Source: Enterobacter sp. ENT03
Lineage (GTDB): Bacteria; Pseudomonadota; Gammaproteobacteria; Enterobacterales; Enterobacteriaceae
Reading direction: 5' to 3'
Assembly (NCBI RefSeq): GCF_019218745.1
Contig: NZ_JAHUXA010000003.1
Coordinates: forward strand, 1 to 64,000
Length of the DNA: 64,000 nt
Each line of letters begins with the position of its first letter. The stretch's first letter is position 1. This document shows, one piece after another, positions 1 through 8,339 of the stretch. The notes under the pieces are model-generated. The model did not search any database, was not told where the DNA came from, and saw only the letters and a program-made list of their open reading frames with translations. Both the position numbers and the translations under genes were made by a program.

Positions 1-114
1 GTACCAGTTGAGCGGATTCGCGTTTGAATTCAGGACTGAAATTTCTTCTTTTCATTGGAGCACCTGTGTTGTTCTGAGGTGAGCATATCACCTCTGTTCA
101 GGTGGCCAAATTCA
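1..114 (-). mobile_element. End of an IS3-family (IS911-like) insertion sequence, cut by the window edge
   Basis: Read on the minus strand, this starts with TGAATTTGGCCACC, which looks like a terminal inverted repeat. A leader follows, then an ATG at position 55 opening a reading frame that runs off the window. The 18 visible codons give [18 protein letters not shown], which matches from memory the N-terminus of the OrfA transposase subunit of IS911-type elements. That protein is a short helix-turn-helix DNA-binding component, normally fused to OrfB by programmed frameshifting. Only this end is visible, so whether the element is complete cannot be judged. Confidence 0.75.
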
Positions 115-975
115 GTAAACCACTTCATACAGTTTGCTACGGAAGCAGCGTCACGATAGTTCTATCTGCGCGTCTGTTGTCCGTCAGTTTTACGCGGAAC
201 TACAATTTACTGAAAATATTAGTAAAAGAGTGTGGTTACAATAAAGAATAAAATTAACAGGAATGAGTAATCTACCTGTTTCTGAAAAACCGCTGTTTAG
301 CGCTGAGTGGCAGACATAAAATGCGGGGGTGCTAACTTCATGCAAACGTTCATCGCTAACCCATTCCTCGTCGGTAACTGTGGCATTTTGCCATCCTTCA
401 TCGTTCACAATCTTAATATCGCTGGAAAGGTTCTCCAGATCGCAAGGTCTGGACTCCAGTCAGAGTTCCTCAAGAACAGTGCGCAAAACGTCAGTTATTC
501 CCTGTTTATGTCCCAGGTTTATAAGCAGATGGATATTGCGAGCCAGGACTCTGGAGAAACGCTTTGCTGAACGGCGTAACGCCTGATGTTGCACTGGTGC
601 TGTCGGGTACGGGGCGCGCCTTCGAGAAAGCCTTTATCCACGATAACCCGCAGTAATACGGTGAAATGCTGAGTTTTCAGTGGGGTGATGAGCAGATGGT
701 GGATGGTAGTTAAGACAGGGTTCTGGGCGAACCGCCGGGATTGACCAGCAGATAAAAACCGTGTGAATCGGAGAGTTTTACAGGACGGGAAGACAGTATT
801 ACGTTACGGATTTTAGAATCGTTTAAAGATATTTGGGAGGTACTTCAGAGTCGAACCAAACCTGATCACCAAATTAACCGGATGCGGGGGGAATATACAC
901 CGGGAAAGACTTTTACGCTAACGTATTGAATCACAATAAAATAAGGACTCATAAGAAAGCGTAAGAATCAAAATT
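115..975. other. Decayed region with no supportable gene
   Basis: About 860 bases lie between the insertion-sequence end and the first tRNA-Asn. Only short overlapping frames occur and none has a convincing start. A stretch from about 567 reads as protein-like sequence (…VALVLSGTGRAFEKAF…), hits a stop at 654-656 and then continues in the same frame as YGEMLSFQWGDEQMVDG before another stop. This looks like a gene remnant with an internal stop, but I do not recognise the family. The position between an insertion sequence and a tRNA gene suits a decaying genomic island. Confidence 0.5.
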
Positions 976-1051
976 TGGCTCCTCTGACTGGACTCGAACC
1001 AGTGACATACGGATTAACAGTCCGCCGTTCTACCGACTGAACTACAGAGGA
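976..1051 (-). tRNA. tRNA-Asn (anticodon GTT)
   Basis: Read on the minus strand this is a 76-nt cloverleaf with a seven-base acceptor stem (TCCTCTG/CAGAGGA), anticodon GTT, the T-loop sequence GGTTCGAGTC and an encoded CCA end. It is identical over its length to the tRNA at 5842-5917. The 5' flanks of the two genes also match for about 25 bases, showing a duplication. E. coli carries several tRNA-Asn copies around nac-cbl in the same way. Asn tRNA genes are frequent integration sites for genomic islands. Confidence 0.98.
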
Positions 1052-1175
1052 ATCGTGTGAACGGGGCGAATAGTAGCGGCGCGATCCGGGCTTGTCAAAG
1101 GCTGCATCACCCCATTTCAACCGTTTGCTGACAAATTCAGCAATCCGCTGATTTCCTCACCGAAACATGTATCCG

Positions 1176-1192
1176 TGCACCAGTACAGTGCA
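1176..1192. promoter_or_regulatory. Candidate NtrC-binding site upstream of nac
   Basis: The 17-base near-palindrome TGCACCAGTACAGTGCA fits the NtrC enhancer pattern TGCACC-N5-GGTGCA with one mismatch. It lies about 120 bases upstream of the sigma-54-type element at 1311-1326, a normal distance for an enhancer. The site was found by eye. Confidence 0.6.
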
Positions 1193-1310
1193 GGCGTGCC
1201 TCCTCATGGACCGCCTGCAAATCGCTGTTTCAGTGATGAAAACGCACCGGGTAATTAGAATCTCTTATTATCTGGCGGCTTACGGGCATATACGGCGGCC
1301 TCGCCAAAAC

Positions 1311-1326
1311 TGGCAAGTATCTTGCA
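1311..1326 (+). promoter_or_regulatory. Sigma-54 (RpoN) promoter of nac
   Basis: TGGCAAGTATCTTGCA matches the -24/-12 consensus TGGCAC-G-N4-TTGCA with a single change and exact spacing. It lies 57 bases before the nac start codon. In Klebsiella and E. coli, nac is transcribed by RpoN polymerase under NtrC control during nitrogen limitation, and the upstream NtrC-like site fits that arrangement. Confidence 0.85.
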
Positions 1327-1382
1327 ACTCCTCCGACATGATGACTGCCAGCGTGGCACTGTTATTCCGTACCGGAGGCAAT

Positions 1383-2300
1383 ATGAACTTTAGACGACTG
1401 AAATACTTCGTGAAAATCGTCGACATTGGAAGCCTGACTCAGGCTGCAGAAGTCCTGCATATCGCGCAGCCCGCCCTGAGCCAGCAAGTTGCCACCCTGG
1501 AAGGGGAACTCGATCAGCAGTTGCTGATCCGCACCAAGCGAGGCGTCACGCCAACGGAAGCAGGCAAAATTCTTTATGCTCATGCCCGTACTATTTTGCG
1601 TCAGTGTGAGCAGGCGCAGCTGGCGGTACATAATGTTGGCCAGACATTGCGCGGCCATGTGTCGATCGGCCTTGCACCGGGAACGGCGGCCTCCTCCATT
1701 ACCATGCCGTTATTGCAGGCGGTGCGTATGGAACTGCCGGACGTTACCGTCTATCTGCATGAAAACAGTGGCATGTCGCTGAATGATAAATTGCTGAGCG
1801 GTCAGCTGGATATGGCGGTGCTGTACGAACGTTCGCCGGGCGCGGGTATTACCAGCCAGCCGTTGCTGAAAGAAGATCTTTACCTGGTGGGAACCCGTGA
1901 TTGTCCGGGTCAAAGCGTCGATCTGGCGGCGGTGGCGGAGATGAATCTGTTCCTGCCGCGGGACTTTAGCGCGGTGCGCCTGCGCGTCGATGAAGCCTTT
2001 TCCCTGCGCCGTCTGACGGCGAAAATTATTGGTGAAATTGAATCCATCGGCACGCTCACCGCAGCTATTGCCAGCGGAATGGGTGGCACGGTGTTGCCGG
2101 AATCCGCCGCCCGTTCGCTGTGTGAGGCCACTAACGGCTGGATGGCGCGGATCACCTCACCGTCCATGAGCCTGCCGTTGTCACTGAACAGTTCATCACG
2201 CGCGCCGCTTTCGCCGCAGGCCCAGGCGGTGAAAGAGATCCTGATGTCACTGGTCAGCCGTCCGTCGCTGGAGGAGCGCGAGTTGTTGCTGGTGGGCTAG
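1383..2300 (+). CDS. nac: Nitrogen assimilation control protein Nac (LysR family)
   Basis: The 305-residue product is a LysR-type regulator of exactly the usual Nac length. Residues 1-60 form the winged helix-turn-helix (LTQAAEVLHIAQPALSQQVA), followed by an effector domain from about residue 90. Nac links the sigma-54 nitrogen system to sigma-70 genes: when nitrogen is scarce it activates operons that supply ammonia and represses others such as gdhA. The ATG at 1383 gives the family N-terminus MNFRRLKYFVKI; a longer in-frame extension exists upstream but would cross the sigma-54 promoter. cbl follows after 100 bases in the same direction, as in E. coli. Confidence 0.96.
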   Translation: MNFRRLKYFVKIVDIGSLTQAAEVLHIAQPALSQQVATLEGELDQQLLIRTKRGVTPTEAGKILYAHARTILRQCEQAQLAVHNVGQTLRGHVSIGLAPGTAASSITMPLLQAVRMELPDVTVYLHENSGMSLNDKLLSGQLDMAVLYERSPGAGITSQPLLKEDLYLVGTRDCPGQSVDLAAVAEMNLFLPRDFSAVRLRVDEAFSLRRLTAKIIGEIESIGTLTAAIASGMGGTVLPESAARSLCEATNGWMARITSPSMSLPLSLNSSSRAPLSPQAQAVKEILMSLVSRPSLEERELLLVG

Positions 2301-2400
2301 GGTTATTCCATTTCGACATAAGATGCAGGTTTTTATTATTTGTTCCCCCGGCCTTCAGACTCTAACAATAGCGTCATGTCTGATGGCCCGGGAGAGAAGG

Positions 2401-3351
2401 GTGAATTTCCAGCAACTTAAAATAATCCGTGAGGCGGCGCGCCGGGATTTCAATTTGACCGAAGTCGCCAACATGCTTTACACCTCGCAGTCCGGCGTCA
2501 GCCGCCATATCCGCGAGCTGGAAGAAGAGTTAGGCATCGAGATTTTTATTCGACGCGGCAAGCGACTGCTGGGGATGACCGAGCCGGGCAAGGCGCTGCT
2601 GGTCATCGCCGAGCGCATTCTTAACGAAGCCAGTAATGTGCGACGGCTCGCGGATCTCTTCACCAACGATGCCACCGGCGTGCTGACCATTGCCACCACC
2701 CACACCCAGGCGCGCTACAGTTTGCCGCCAGTGATCAAATCCTTCCGCGCCCTGTTCCCGGAAGTGCGCCTGGAGCTTATCCAGGGCACGCCGCAGGAAA
2801 TCGAAACGCTGCTGCATAATGGCGGGGCGGATATTGGCATTGCCAGTGAACGTCTTAGCAACGATGCGGCGCTGGTGGCTTTCCCCTGGTTCCGCTGGCA
2901 TCACAATCTGTTGCTGCCAGTGGATCATCCGTTAAATACTGTCAATCCGTTAACCCTTGAGGAGATTGCCCGCTGGCCGATCATTACTTATCGACAGGGG
3001 ATCACCGGGCGCTCACGTATTGACGAGGCGTTTATGCGCAAAGGGCTGGCCCCGGATATTGTGTTGAGTGCGCAGGACTCCGATGTGATCCGCACCTATG
3101 TTGAACTGGGGCTGGGTATCGGTCTGGTAGCGGAGCAGTCCGGCGACGGGCTGGAGTCCGGCGGCCTGGTGCGTCTGGATACTCGCCATTTGTTTGATGC
3201 TAACACCGTGTGGCTGGGGCTCAAGCGCGGGCAGTTGCAGCGCAACTATGTCTGGCGTTTTATCGAGCTTTGCAATGCCGGGCTGTCGCTGGAGGAGATC
3301 AAACGTCAGGCGATGGAGCCGGATGAAGTGGCAATCGATTATCAGATTTAA
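2401..3351 (+). CDS. cbl: LysR-type regulator Cbl
   Basis: The 316-residue product is a LysR regulator and a paralogue of CysB. It begins at a GTG (VNFQQLKIIREAAR) preceded by AGAAGG, and this start gives the E. coli Cbl length. Residues 1-60 hold the helix-turn-helix (NLTEVANMLYTSQSGVSRHI); the rest is the inducer-binding domain, in CysB-type proteins a sensor of sulfur status. Cbl activates the tau and ssu genes for taurine and alkanesulfonate use when sulfate is lacking. In E. coli cbl transcription also depends on upstream Nac, consistent with the tandem arrangement here. It ends at a hairpin shared with the convergent receptor gene. Confidence 0.95.
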   Translation: MNFQQLKIIREAARRDFNLTEVANMLYTSQSGVSRHIRELEEELGIEIFIRRGKRLLGMTEPGKALLVIAERILNEASNVRRLADLFTNDATGVLTIATTHTQARYSLPPVIKSFRALFPEVRLELIQGTPQEIETLLHNGGADIGIASERLSNDAALVAFPWFRWHHNLLLPVDHPLNTVNPLTLEEIARWPIITYRQGITGRSRIDEAFMRKGLAPDIVLSAQDSDVIRTYVELGLGIGLVAEQSGDGLESGGLVRLDTRHLFDANTVWLGLKRGQLQRNYVWRFIELCNAGLSLEEIKRQAMEPDEVAIDYQI

Positions 3352-3358
3352 TGAAGTA

Positions 3359-3388
3359 TGTGATGCCCGGCGCAGGCCGGGCATCAGG
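3359..3388. terminator. Hairpin between convergent cbl and iutA-like gene
   Basis: ATGCCCGGCGCAGGCCGGGCAT forms a strong GC-rich hairpin between the stop codons of two converging genes. It lacks a long T tract and resembles a REP-type element, so it may act as a bidirectional terminator or an mRNA end stabiliser. Confidence 0.6.
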
Positions 3389-3395
3389 TCAAAAC

Positions 3396-5591
3396 TTAAA
3401 ACTGCACGGAATAGTTAACGCCAAAGGTCCGTCCGCGGCCTTTGTATTCGTAGAGCGAGGACGCGCCGTAAGTCGGGCTGTAGAGCATCTGCGCGCGCTG
3501 GCCCCAGACGGTGGTGTAATCCTTATCCAACAGGTTTTCGATGCTGAATGCCAGATTTCCCACCGGTAAGGCGTAGCCGCCGATCAGATCAACGGTGTTA
3601 TAGCCGTTAATTTTGTTGCCGTTAGCATCGCTGACGTCAAATGACTGGGTGGTCTGTAGGCGCAGCGTCCAGGGATCCGGCGCCCAGCCGACGTAAGCGG
3701 TCGCTTTTGACGGGCTGGCATAACTCACATCCCATTTTTCCCATTTGCCGTCGACGCGGGTTTCGGACTTCAGCACGTTGAAGTTCACGCCGGTGCTCCA
3801 GTCGCTGTCCGGAATAAAGTAATCCACCGCGCCTTCCACACCATAAATGCGGCGCTTATCGTCATCGACGTTAATGGTCATATCACTGCGGTTTATGGAA
3901 ATAGATTTATCAGACAGGGAATAATAGGCCGCCAGTTGGGTGCGCAGTGCATCGCCGGTGTAACGCCAGCCCAGCTCGTAAGAGTCAACCTTGATCCCCT
4001 GCAGTTTTGACTGCCCCACGTTGACGCTGTTCATCAGGCGATAGTGACCGTCGACCAGCCGATAGGTGCCGTTACCGTAGTATTTTCCCGGATCCGGTAA
4101 TTCCACGCCCTGGGAGAAGTTTACCCAGGCCTGTTGGCGTTCGGTCAAATGGAGCAGGAGCCCCGCGTTATACAGGAAGTTGTCGTAATCCGTGGTGCCG
4201 CCTGGGATCTCGTCTGCCGAGCGGGCTGTCCCTTTGGCGATGGCCTGTTGTTGGGTGTAACCGACAAAATCCTCAATCGAATTGCGCGTGTTCTGGTAAC
4301 GCACACCGCCGCTGAGGGTAACCATGTCGTTCACGTCATAGCTGGATTGCAGGAAGGCGGCGAGATTGGTGATTTCGTAGCCCGGATAGCGCCCGGTCGT
4401 GAAGATACGCTGGTTATTCAGGCCGCCGGAAGCGCTGGATTTGGCCAGATCGAAAAACATCTGGTTTGAGGTGAAACGTTCGTGATCGGCATCAAGGCCG
4501 TAGGTCAGTTGTAAACCGTCTACTGGCTTGCTGTTCAGCGTGAGTTTTGCGCCGTATTGATCGGTATCCTGCTGGGATGAGGAGAGGCTGGTCACCGCGC
4601 CGCCTGCCACCGTCGGGAACGGGTAAAAGGTGAGGGATTCATCGCGATAATAGATCTGGCTGACCAGCTCCTGACCGAGAAAATCCGTGTTCGAATACTG
4701 CATGCTGATCAGGTGACGCTCGGTACCCGGTATGCGATCCGAGTTCAGGCCTTTACTGGCATAGGCTTTACCGTTACCTGTTACCGCCGAGAAATTCTCC
4801 CCGAGGAACAGGCCATAATCATCGTCCCCCTGGCTTTTATAGTACTGGCTGACCAGCTGCAATTGCTGCGTGTCGTCGATAGCCAGCGTGCCGGTGCCCG
4901 TAACGTCCAGACGATCGGAGTACTGTAAGCCGGTCTGGGTATTATCCAGCAGCGTGGCATCGCCGTTACCGTCATACCAGCCGCCAAACTTCTGCCAGGC
5001 CACGGCCATGCGCCCGGAAATTTTGTCGTTACCGCCGGAGATGGCGCTGGCGACTCGTTCATCGTGATCTTTGCTGCTGTTAAAGCCGGATTTGGTGCCG
5101 GTTTCAAATTCCAGCAGGGTCTCCGGCTGGCCTTTTTTGGTGACAATATTAATAAGCCCGCCGGTACTGCCGCCGCCGTAGAGGGCGGTGGAGCCGGAGA
5201 TCACTTCGATATGCTCAATGTTAAAAGGATCGATAGCGTCCAGCTGGCGGCTGTCGGTACGGGAGGAGTTCAGGCGCACGCCATCAATCAGCACCACAAT
5301 GGCGCGGCCACGCATATTCATGCCGTAATTGGTACGCCCCTGGCTGCTGACGTCAATACCAGGGATCAGTTGTGCCAGCGCGTCTTTCAGCTCTTTGCCG
5401 CCCTTTACCTGCTGCTCCAGTTCGGCCCCCTCAATTACCCAGGTGGTTTGCGCCATTTCAGCCACGGTGCGATGAGTACGGCTGGCGGAAACTACCAAAT
5501 CCTGTTCGCTGGTTTGTTGCGCCATCGCAGGCGCGATCATCGCCAGCAGCAGGGGGTTGAGCGCCCAGAGCGTTTTTTTGCAGGTGTTCAT
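3396..5591 (-). CDS. iutA: TonB-dependent ferric aerobactin-type receptor (IutA homologue)
   Basis: The 731-residue protein starts with a signal peptide ending near AMAQQ, then a TonB-box-like segment (QDLVVSAS) around residue 31. A plug domain follows (GGKELKDALAQLIPGIDVSS, YGMNMRGR, SGSTALYGGGSTGGLINIVTKKG), then a 22-strand barrel ending in aromatic VNYSVQF. It matches remembered E. coli IutA, the receptor for ferric aerobactin, along most of its length. No aerobactin synthesis genes (iucABCD) lie nearby, so it probably takes up siderophore made by other cells or by genes elsewhere. A good Fur-box candidate sits upstream. It lies between two tRNA-Asn genes, where E. coli K-12 has no such gene, which suggests acquisition. 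Substrate is inferred from similarity. Confidence 0.88.
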   Translation of the reverse strand: MNTCKKTLWALNPLLLAMIAPAMAQQTSEQDLVVSASRTHRTVAEMAQTTWVIEGAELEQQVKGGKELKDALAQLIPGIDVSSQGRTNYGMNMRGRAIVVLIDGVRLNSSRTDSRQLDAIDPFNIEHIEVISGSTALYGGGSTGGLINIVTKKGQPETLLEFETGTKSGFNSSKDHDERVASAISGGNDKISGRMAVAWQKFGGWYDGNGDATLLDNTQTGLQYSDRLDVTGTGTLAIDDTQQLQLVSQYYKSQGDDDYGLFLGENFSAVTGNGKAYASKGLNSDRIPGTERHLISMQYSNTDFLGQELVSQIYYRDESLTFYPFPTVAGGAVTSLSSSQQDTDQYGAKLTLNSKPVDGLQLTYGLDADHERFTSNQMFFDLAKSSASGGLNNQRIFTTGRYPGYEITNLAAFLQSSYDVNDMVTLSGGVRYQNTRNSIEDFVGYTQQQAIAKGTARSADEIPGGTTDYDNFLYNAGLLLHLTERQQAWVNFSQGVELPDPGKYYGNGTYRLVDGHYRLMNSVNVGQSKLQGIKVDSYELGWRYTGDALRTQLAAYYSLSDKSISINRSDMTINVDDDKRRIYGVEGAVDYFIPDSDWSTGVNFNVLKSETRVDGKWEKWDVSYASPSKATAYVGWAPDPWTLRLQTTQSFDVSDANGNKINGYNTVDLIGGYALPVGNLAFSIENLLDKDYTTVWGQRAQMLYSPTYGASSLYEYKGRGRTFGVNYSVQF

Positions 5592-5709
5592 TATTATTCC
5601 TTAATTTTCATACGTAATAGTGCAATCCGCTGGCACAGCCATCCCGGAATGACACCAGTAAAATCAGTCACAAATGAAAACTTTAATTTTTGAGAATAAG
5701 AATTCTGCC

Positions 5710-5728
5710 GATAAAGGTTCTCATTAGC
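5710..5728 (-). promoter_or_regulatory. Fur box upstream of the iutA-like gene
   Basis: On the minus strand GCTAATGAGAACCTTTATC matches the 19-base Fur consensus GATAATGATAATCATTATC at 15 of 19 positions. It lies about 120 bases before the receptor start. Iron-loaded Fur would repress the gene, as for other siderophore receptors. Confidence 0.7.
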
Positions 5729-5803
5729 AATATTAATTGTAAGAGGCTGTGAATTTTGGTGGGGAAGGTGAGGGAAGAAGGGTGTGACGCGCCAGAAAAG
5801 CAA

Positions 5804-5835
5804 AAACCCCGCTCAGGTTTCCCTGAGCGGGGTTT
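5804..5835 (-). terminator. Terminator of the second tRNA-Asn
   Basis: A perfect 14-base inverted repeat (AAACCCCGCTCAGG … CCTGAGCGGGGTTT) lies just beyond the 3' end of the minus-strand tRNA and ends in T residues in that direction. It is a typical rho-independent terminator. Confidence 0.85.
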
Positions 5836-5841
5836 CGAATT

Positions 5842-5917
5842 TGGCTCCTCTGACTGGACTCGAACCAGTGACATACGGATTAACAGTCCGCCGTTCTACC
5901 GACTGAACTACAGAGGA
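5842..5917 (-). tRNA. tRNA-Asn (anticodon GTT)
   Basis: This 76-nt tRNA on the minus strand is identical to the one at 976-1051, with anticodon GTT and an encoded CCA. The shared flanking sequence (AATCGTGTGAACGGGGCGAATA) shows that the duplication includes the region just upstream of the gene. The two copies lie 4.9 kb apart in direct orientation. Confidence 0.98.
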
Positions 5918-6017
5918 ATCGTGTGAACGGGGCGAATACTACTGGCCCCCGATAATTGTGTCAACCGCTAATTTAACTGGCTGATTCAACTGGTGAATTT
6001 TAATTCAAATTGCTGTT

Positions 6018-6815
6018 TCAGTGAACATAAGGTGGTTCATCGTTAATCGCGGTACTATTGCCCCGCAGCCGCGCCAGCGGATCCTGACGATAGAAATGGC
6101 AGAAACGTTGCCACAGCGCCGGGAAGCGTGGTGCGAAAAGCTCGGGTGCGCTGAAGAAATACTCTGACAGCACGGCAAAACACTCTGCGGGATCGGTGGC
6201 AGCATACGCATCAATACTGGCAGCGCTTTCGCCAACCAGATCGATTTCATCCTGTATGTTGTTCATGGCGGCGTGGATATCATGCTCCCAGCCAGCCACT
6301 TCGCGCAGCGGGATCAGCGGAACGCCGCTGGCGCGGTCGCCGTTTCGCGTGTCGAGCTTATGCGCCACTTCATGAATGATCAGATTGAAGCCTGAGGTGT
6401 CGAATGAATCCTGAATATCAAGCCAGTTTAAGATCACCGGCCCCTGTTGCCAGCTTTGCCCCGACTGCACCACGCGCTGATTGTGCACCAGACCAATATC
6501 ATCTTCCCACTCGTCGTCCACCACGAAAGGCGCAGGATAAATCAGCACCTCGTGAAAACCGTCGAGCCACTCGATACCCAGCTCCAGCACCGGTAAGCAG
6601 AAGAGCAGGGCGATACGACAGCTTTTCAGCTCATCAAGCTCCAGTCCCTGCAGGGCCACCAGCCGTTTTTGCTGCAAAAAACGATCGGCAAGCTGAACCA
6701 GCCGGTGTTGTTCCTCCGGGGTCAGACTCGATAACATCGGGACGGCAAGCGCATTTTCCCAGGGGAGCGCCAGAGTCCGTACCGTTTCATTTGCTTTCCA
6801 GGGCCATTTAATCAT
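6018..6815 (-). CDS. mtfA: Mlc-titrating zinc metallopeptidase MtfA
   Basis: The 265-residue cytosolic protein carries the zinc-peptidase motif HEVAH at residues 148-152, within [10 protein letters not shown], and a conserved downstream region ([18 protein letters not shown]). MtfA binds the repressor Mlc and so raises expression of ptsG and other PTS genes; it also has aminopeptidase activity. The start at 6815 gives MIKWPWK and the E. coli length; an upstream ATG would add eleven unlikely residues. Its position between tRNA-Asn and tRNA-Ser is the same as in E. coli. Confidence 0.94.
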   Translation of the reverse strand: MIKWPWKANETVRTLALPWENALAVPMLSSLTPEEQHRLVQLADRFLQQKRLVALQGLELDELKSCRIALLFCLPVLELGIEWLDGFHEVLIYPAPFVVDDEWEDDIGLVHNQRVVQSGQSWQQGPVILNWLDIQDSFDTSGFNLIIHEVAHKLDTRNGDRASGVPLIPLREVAGWEHDIHAAMNNIQDEIDLVGESAASIDAYAATDPAECFAVLSEYFFSAPELFAPRFPALWQRFCHFYRQDPLARLRGNSTAINDEPPYVH

Positions 6816-6908
6816 CGCTTTGCTCGCAAACTCGTCACTTGAACACAATTGCAGGGACAGGGTCTGTTAAAATGCCAAAGAACCTGGCATGATGGCAACC
6901 ATCAGAAC

Positions 6909-6998
6909 GGAGAGATGCCGGAGCGGCTGAACGGACCAGTCTCGAAAACTGGAGTAGGGGCAACTCTACCGGGGGTTCAAATCCCCCTCTCTCCGCCA
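6909..6998 (+). tRNA. serU: tRNA-Ser (anticodon CGA)
   Basis: This is a 90-nt class II tRNA with acceptor stem GGAGAGA/TCTCTCC, anticodon CGA in CAGTCTCGAAAACTG, a long variable arm and a CCA end. It reads UCG codons. In E. coli, serU sits at the same place next to mtfA. Confidence 0.97.
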
Positions 6999-7130
6999 TT
7001 ATTCAATCACTTATCCCGCTTCCTTTCAGTGACCGACGTCCCGTTGAGAAAATCCTTTATTCCTGTCGCCATCGGATAGTAGTCTGCCCGCCGTTATCTT
7101 GCTACCGCTTTATTCTCAAAGTACAGGTAT

Positions 7131-7159
7131 AAAAAAGCCCGCACAACTGGCGGGCTTTA
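7131..7159 (-). terminator. Terminator of the porin gene
   Basis: On the minus strand the sequence reads AAAGCCCGCCAGTTGTGCGGGCTTTTTT, a GC-rich hairpin followed by a T run, 14 bases beyond the porin stop codon. Confidence 0.85.
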
Positions 7160-7172
7160 GGACGTTATGTCA

Positions 7173-8339
7173 TCAGAACTGGTAGGTCAGGCCGACACCG
7201 ACGACGTCATCCGTTGAGATGCCGTTGTCTTTGTAGAAGCTGTCATCTTTATCCAGCATGTTGATTTTGTAATCAACATAGGTGGACATGTTTTTATTGA
7301 AGTAGTAAGTCGCACCCAGTTCAATGTAGTTCACCAGATCCTGGTCAACGTAGTCTGTACCGTGGCTGGTGTTGTTGCCGCCCAGGTCGTTACCTTTTGA
7401 GTAAACCCATGCCAGAGACGGACGCAGACCGAAGTCGAACTGATACTGCGCTACGGCTTCGAAGTTTTGGGTATTGTTCGCAACGCCTGTATCACCATAA
7501 GGCGTCATATTGCGTGTTTCAGCGTACATCATAGCCAGATAGACGTTGTAGGCATCGTATTTCATGCCGAATGTCCACGCGTCCGCTTTATCGCCGCCAG
7601 CAAATTTGCTGTAACGATTGTTAAGACCACCCAAAGCAACCTGTGAATTAGTACGGTCAGAAGAGGCGTAGGCGGCACCGATGCTCAGCCCTTCCAGATC
7701 GCCCTGGAAGTTATAGGAAGAAGACAGACCGAAGCCGTCGCCATTTTCTAAACGGACATTATCACGACCGTTTTTAGTACCTTCCTGATCTTCATTAGCG
7801 TTAGTGCCTTCGTTATTACCCTGATATTGCAGGGCAAAATTCAGGCCTTCCACCGCACCGAAGAAATCACTGTTACGGTAGGTTGCTACGCCGTTAGCAC
7901 GGCCCACCATAAAGTTATCGGTCCAGGTGTAGGAGTCGCCACCGAATACCGGTAGCATATCGGTCCAGGCTTCAACGTCGTACACCACGCCGTAGTTACG
8001 GCCGTAGTCGAATGAGCCGTAGTCAGCAAACTTCAGACCAGCAAAAGCCAGTTTTGCATAGTATTTGCTACCTTCGCCTTCAGTAGTATTTGCTTCAGTT
8101 TTAGAAAGGAAGTTACCGTAACCGATGAGATCACTATTGATCTGGGTTTCTCCTTTAAAGCCCAGTTCTACGATAGTTTCGTCGCCATCATCACCTGAGT
8201 TATCAGAGAACGTATGACGGGCATCGACTTTACCGTACAGGTCCAGTTTATTGCCGTCTTTGTTATAAATTTCAGCCGCGTTAGCCGCGCCAGCCACTAA
8301 CAGGGCAGGCACAATGATTGCCAGTACTTTTCTTTTCAT
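7173..8339 (-). CDS. Outer-membrane general porin of the OmpC/OmpF family
   Basis: The 388-residue precursor starts with a signal peptide ([17 protein letters not shown]…ANA) cut before [16 protein letters not shown], the usual start of mature enterobacterial trimeric porins. It contains the constriction-loop segment [14 protein letters not shown] and ends in a strand with C-terminal Phe (GVGLTYQF), the signal for barrel assembly. It should form 16-stranded trimers that pass small hydrophilic solutes. Its position upstream of vsr corresponds to E. coli yedS and Salmonella ompS1, a quiescent porin under OmpR, H-NS and LeuO control. That equivalence rests on position plus family, so no symbol is given. 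The long AT-rich upstream region suits H-NS silencing. Confidence 0.93.
   Translation of the reverse strand: MKRKVLAIIVPALLVAGAANAAEIYNKDGNKLDLYGKVDARHTFSDNSGDDGDETIVELGFKGETQINSDLIGYGNFLSKTEANTTEGEGSKYYAKLAFAGLKFADYGSFDYGRNYGVVYDVEAWTDMLPVFGGDSYTWTDNFMVGRANGVATYRNSDFFGAVEGLNFALQYQGNNEGTNANEDQEGTKNGRDNVRLENGDGFGLSSSYNFQGDLEGLSIGAAYASSDRTNSQVALGGLNNRYSKFAGGDKADAWTFGMKYDAYNVYLAMMYAETRNMTPYGDTGVANNTQNFEAVAQYQFDFGLRPSLAWVYSKGNDLGGNNTSHGTDYVDQDLVNYIELGATYYFNKNMSTYVDYKINMLDKDDSFYKDNGISTDDVVGVGLTYQF

Noticed and set aside
1167..1382. A 72-residue extension of Nac
   Set aside because: It would span the NtrC site and the sigma-54 promoter; the LysR family start is at 1383.
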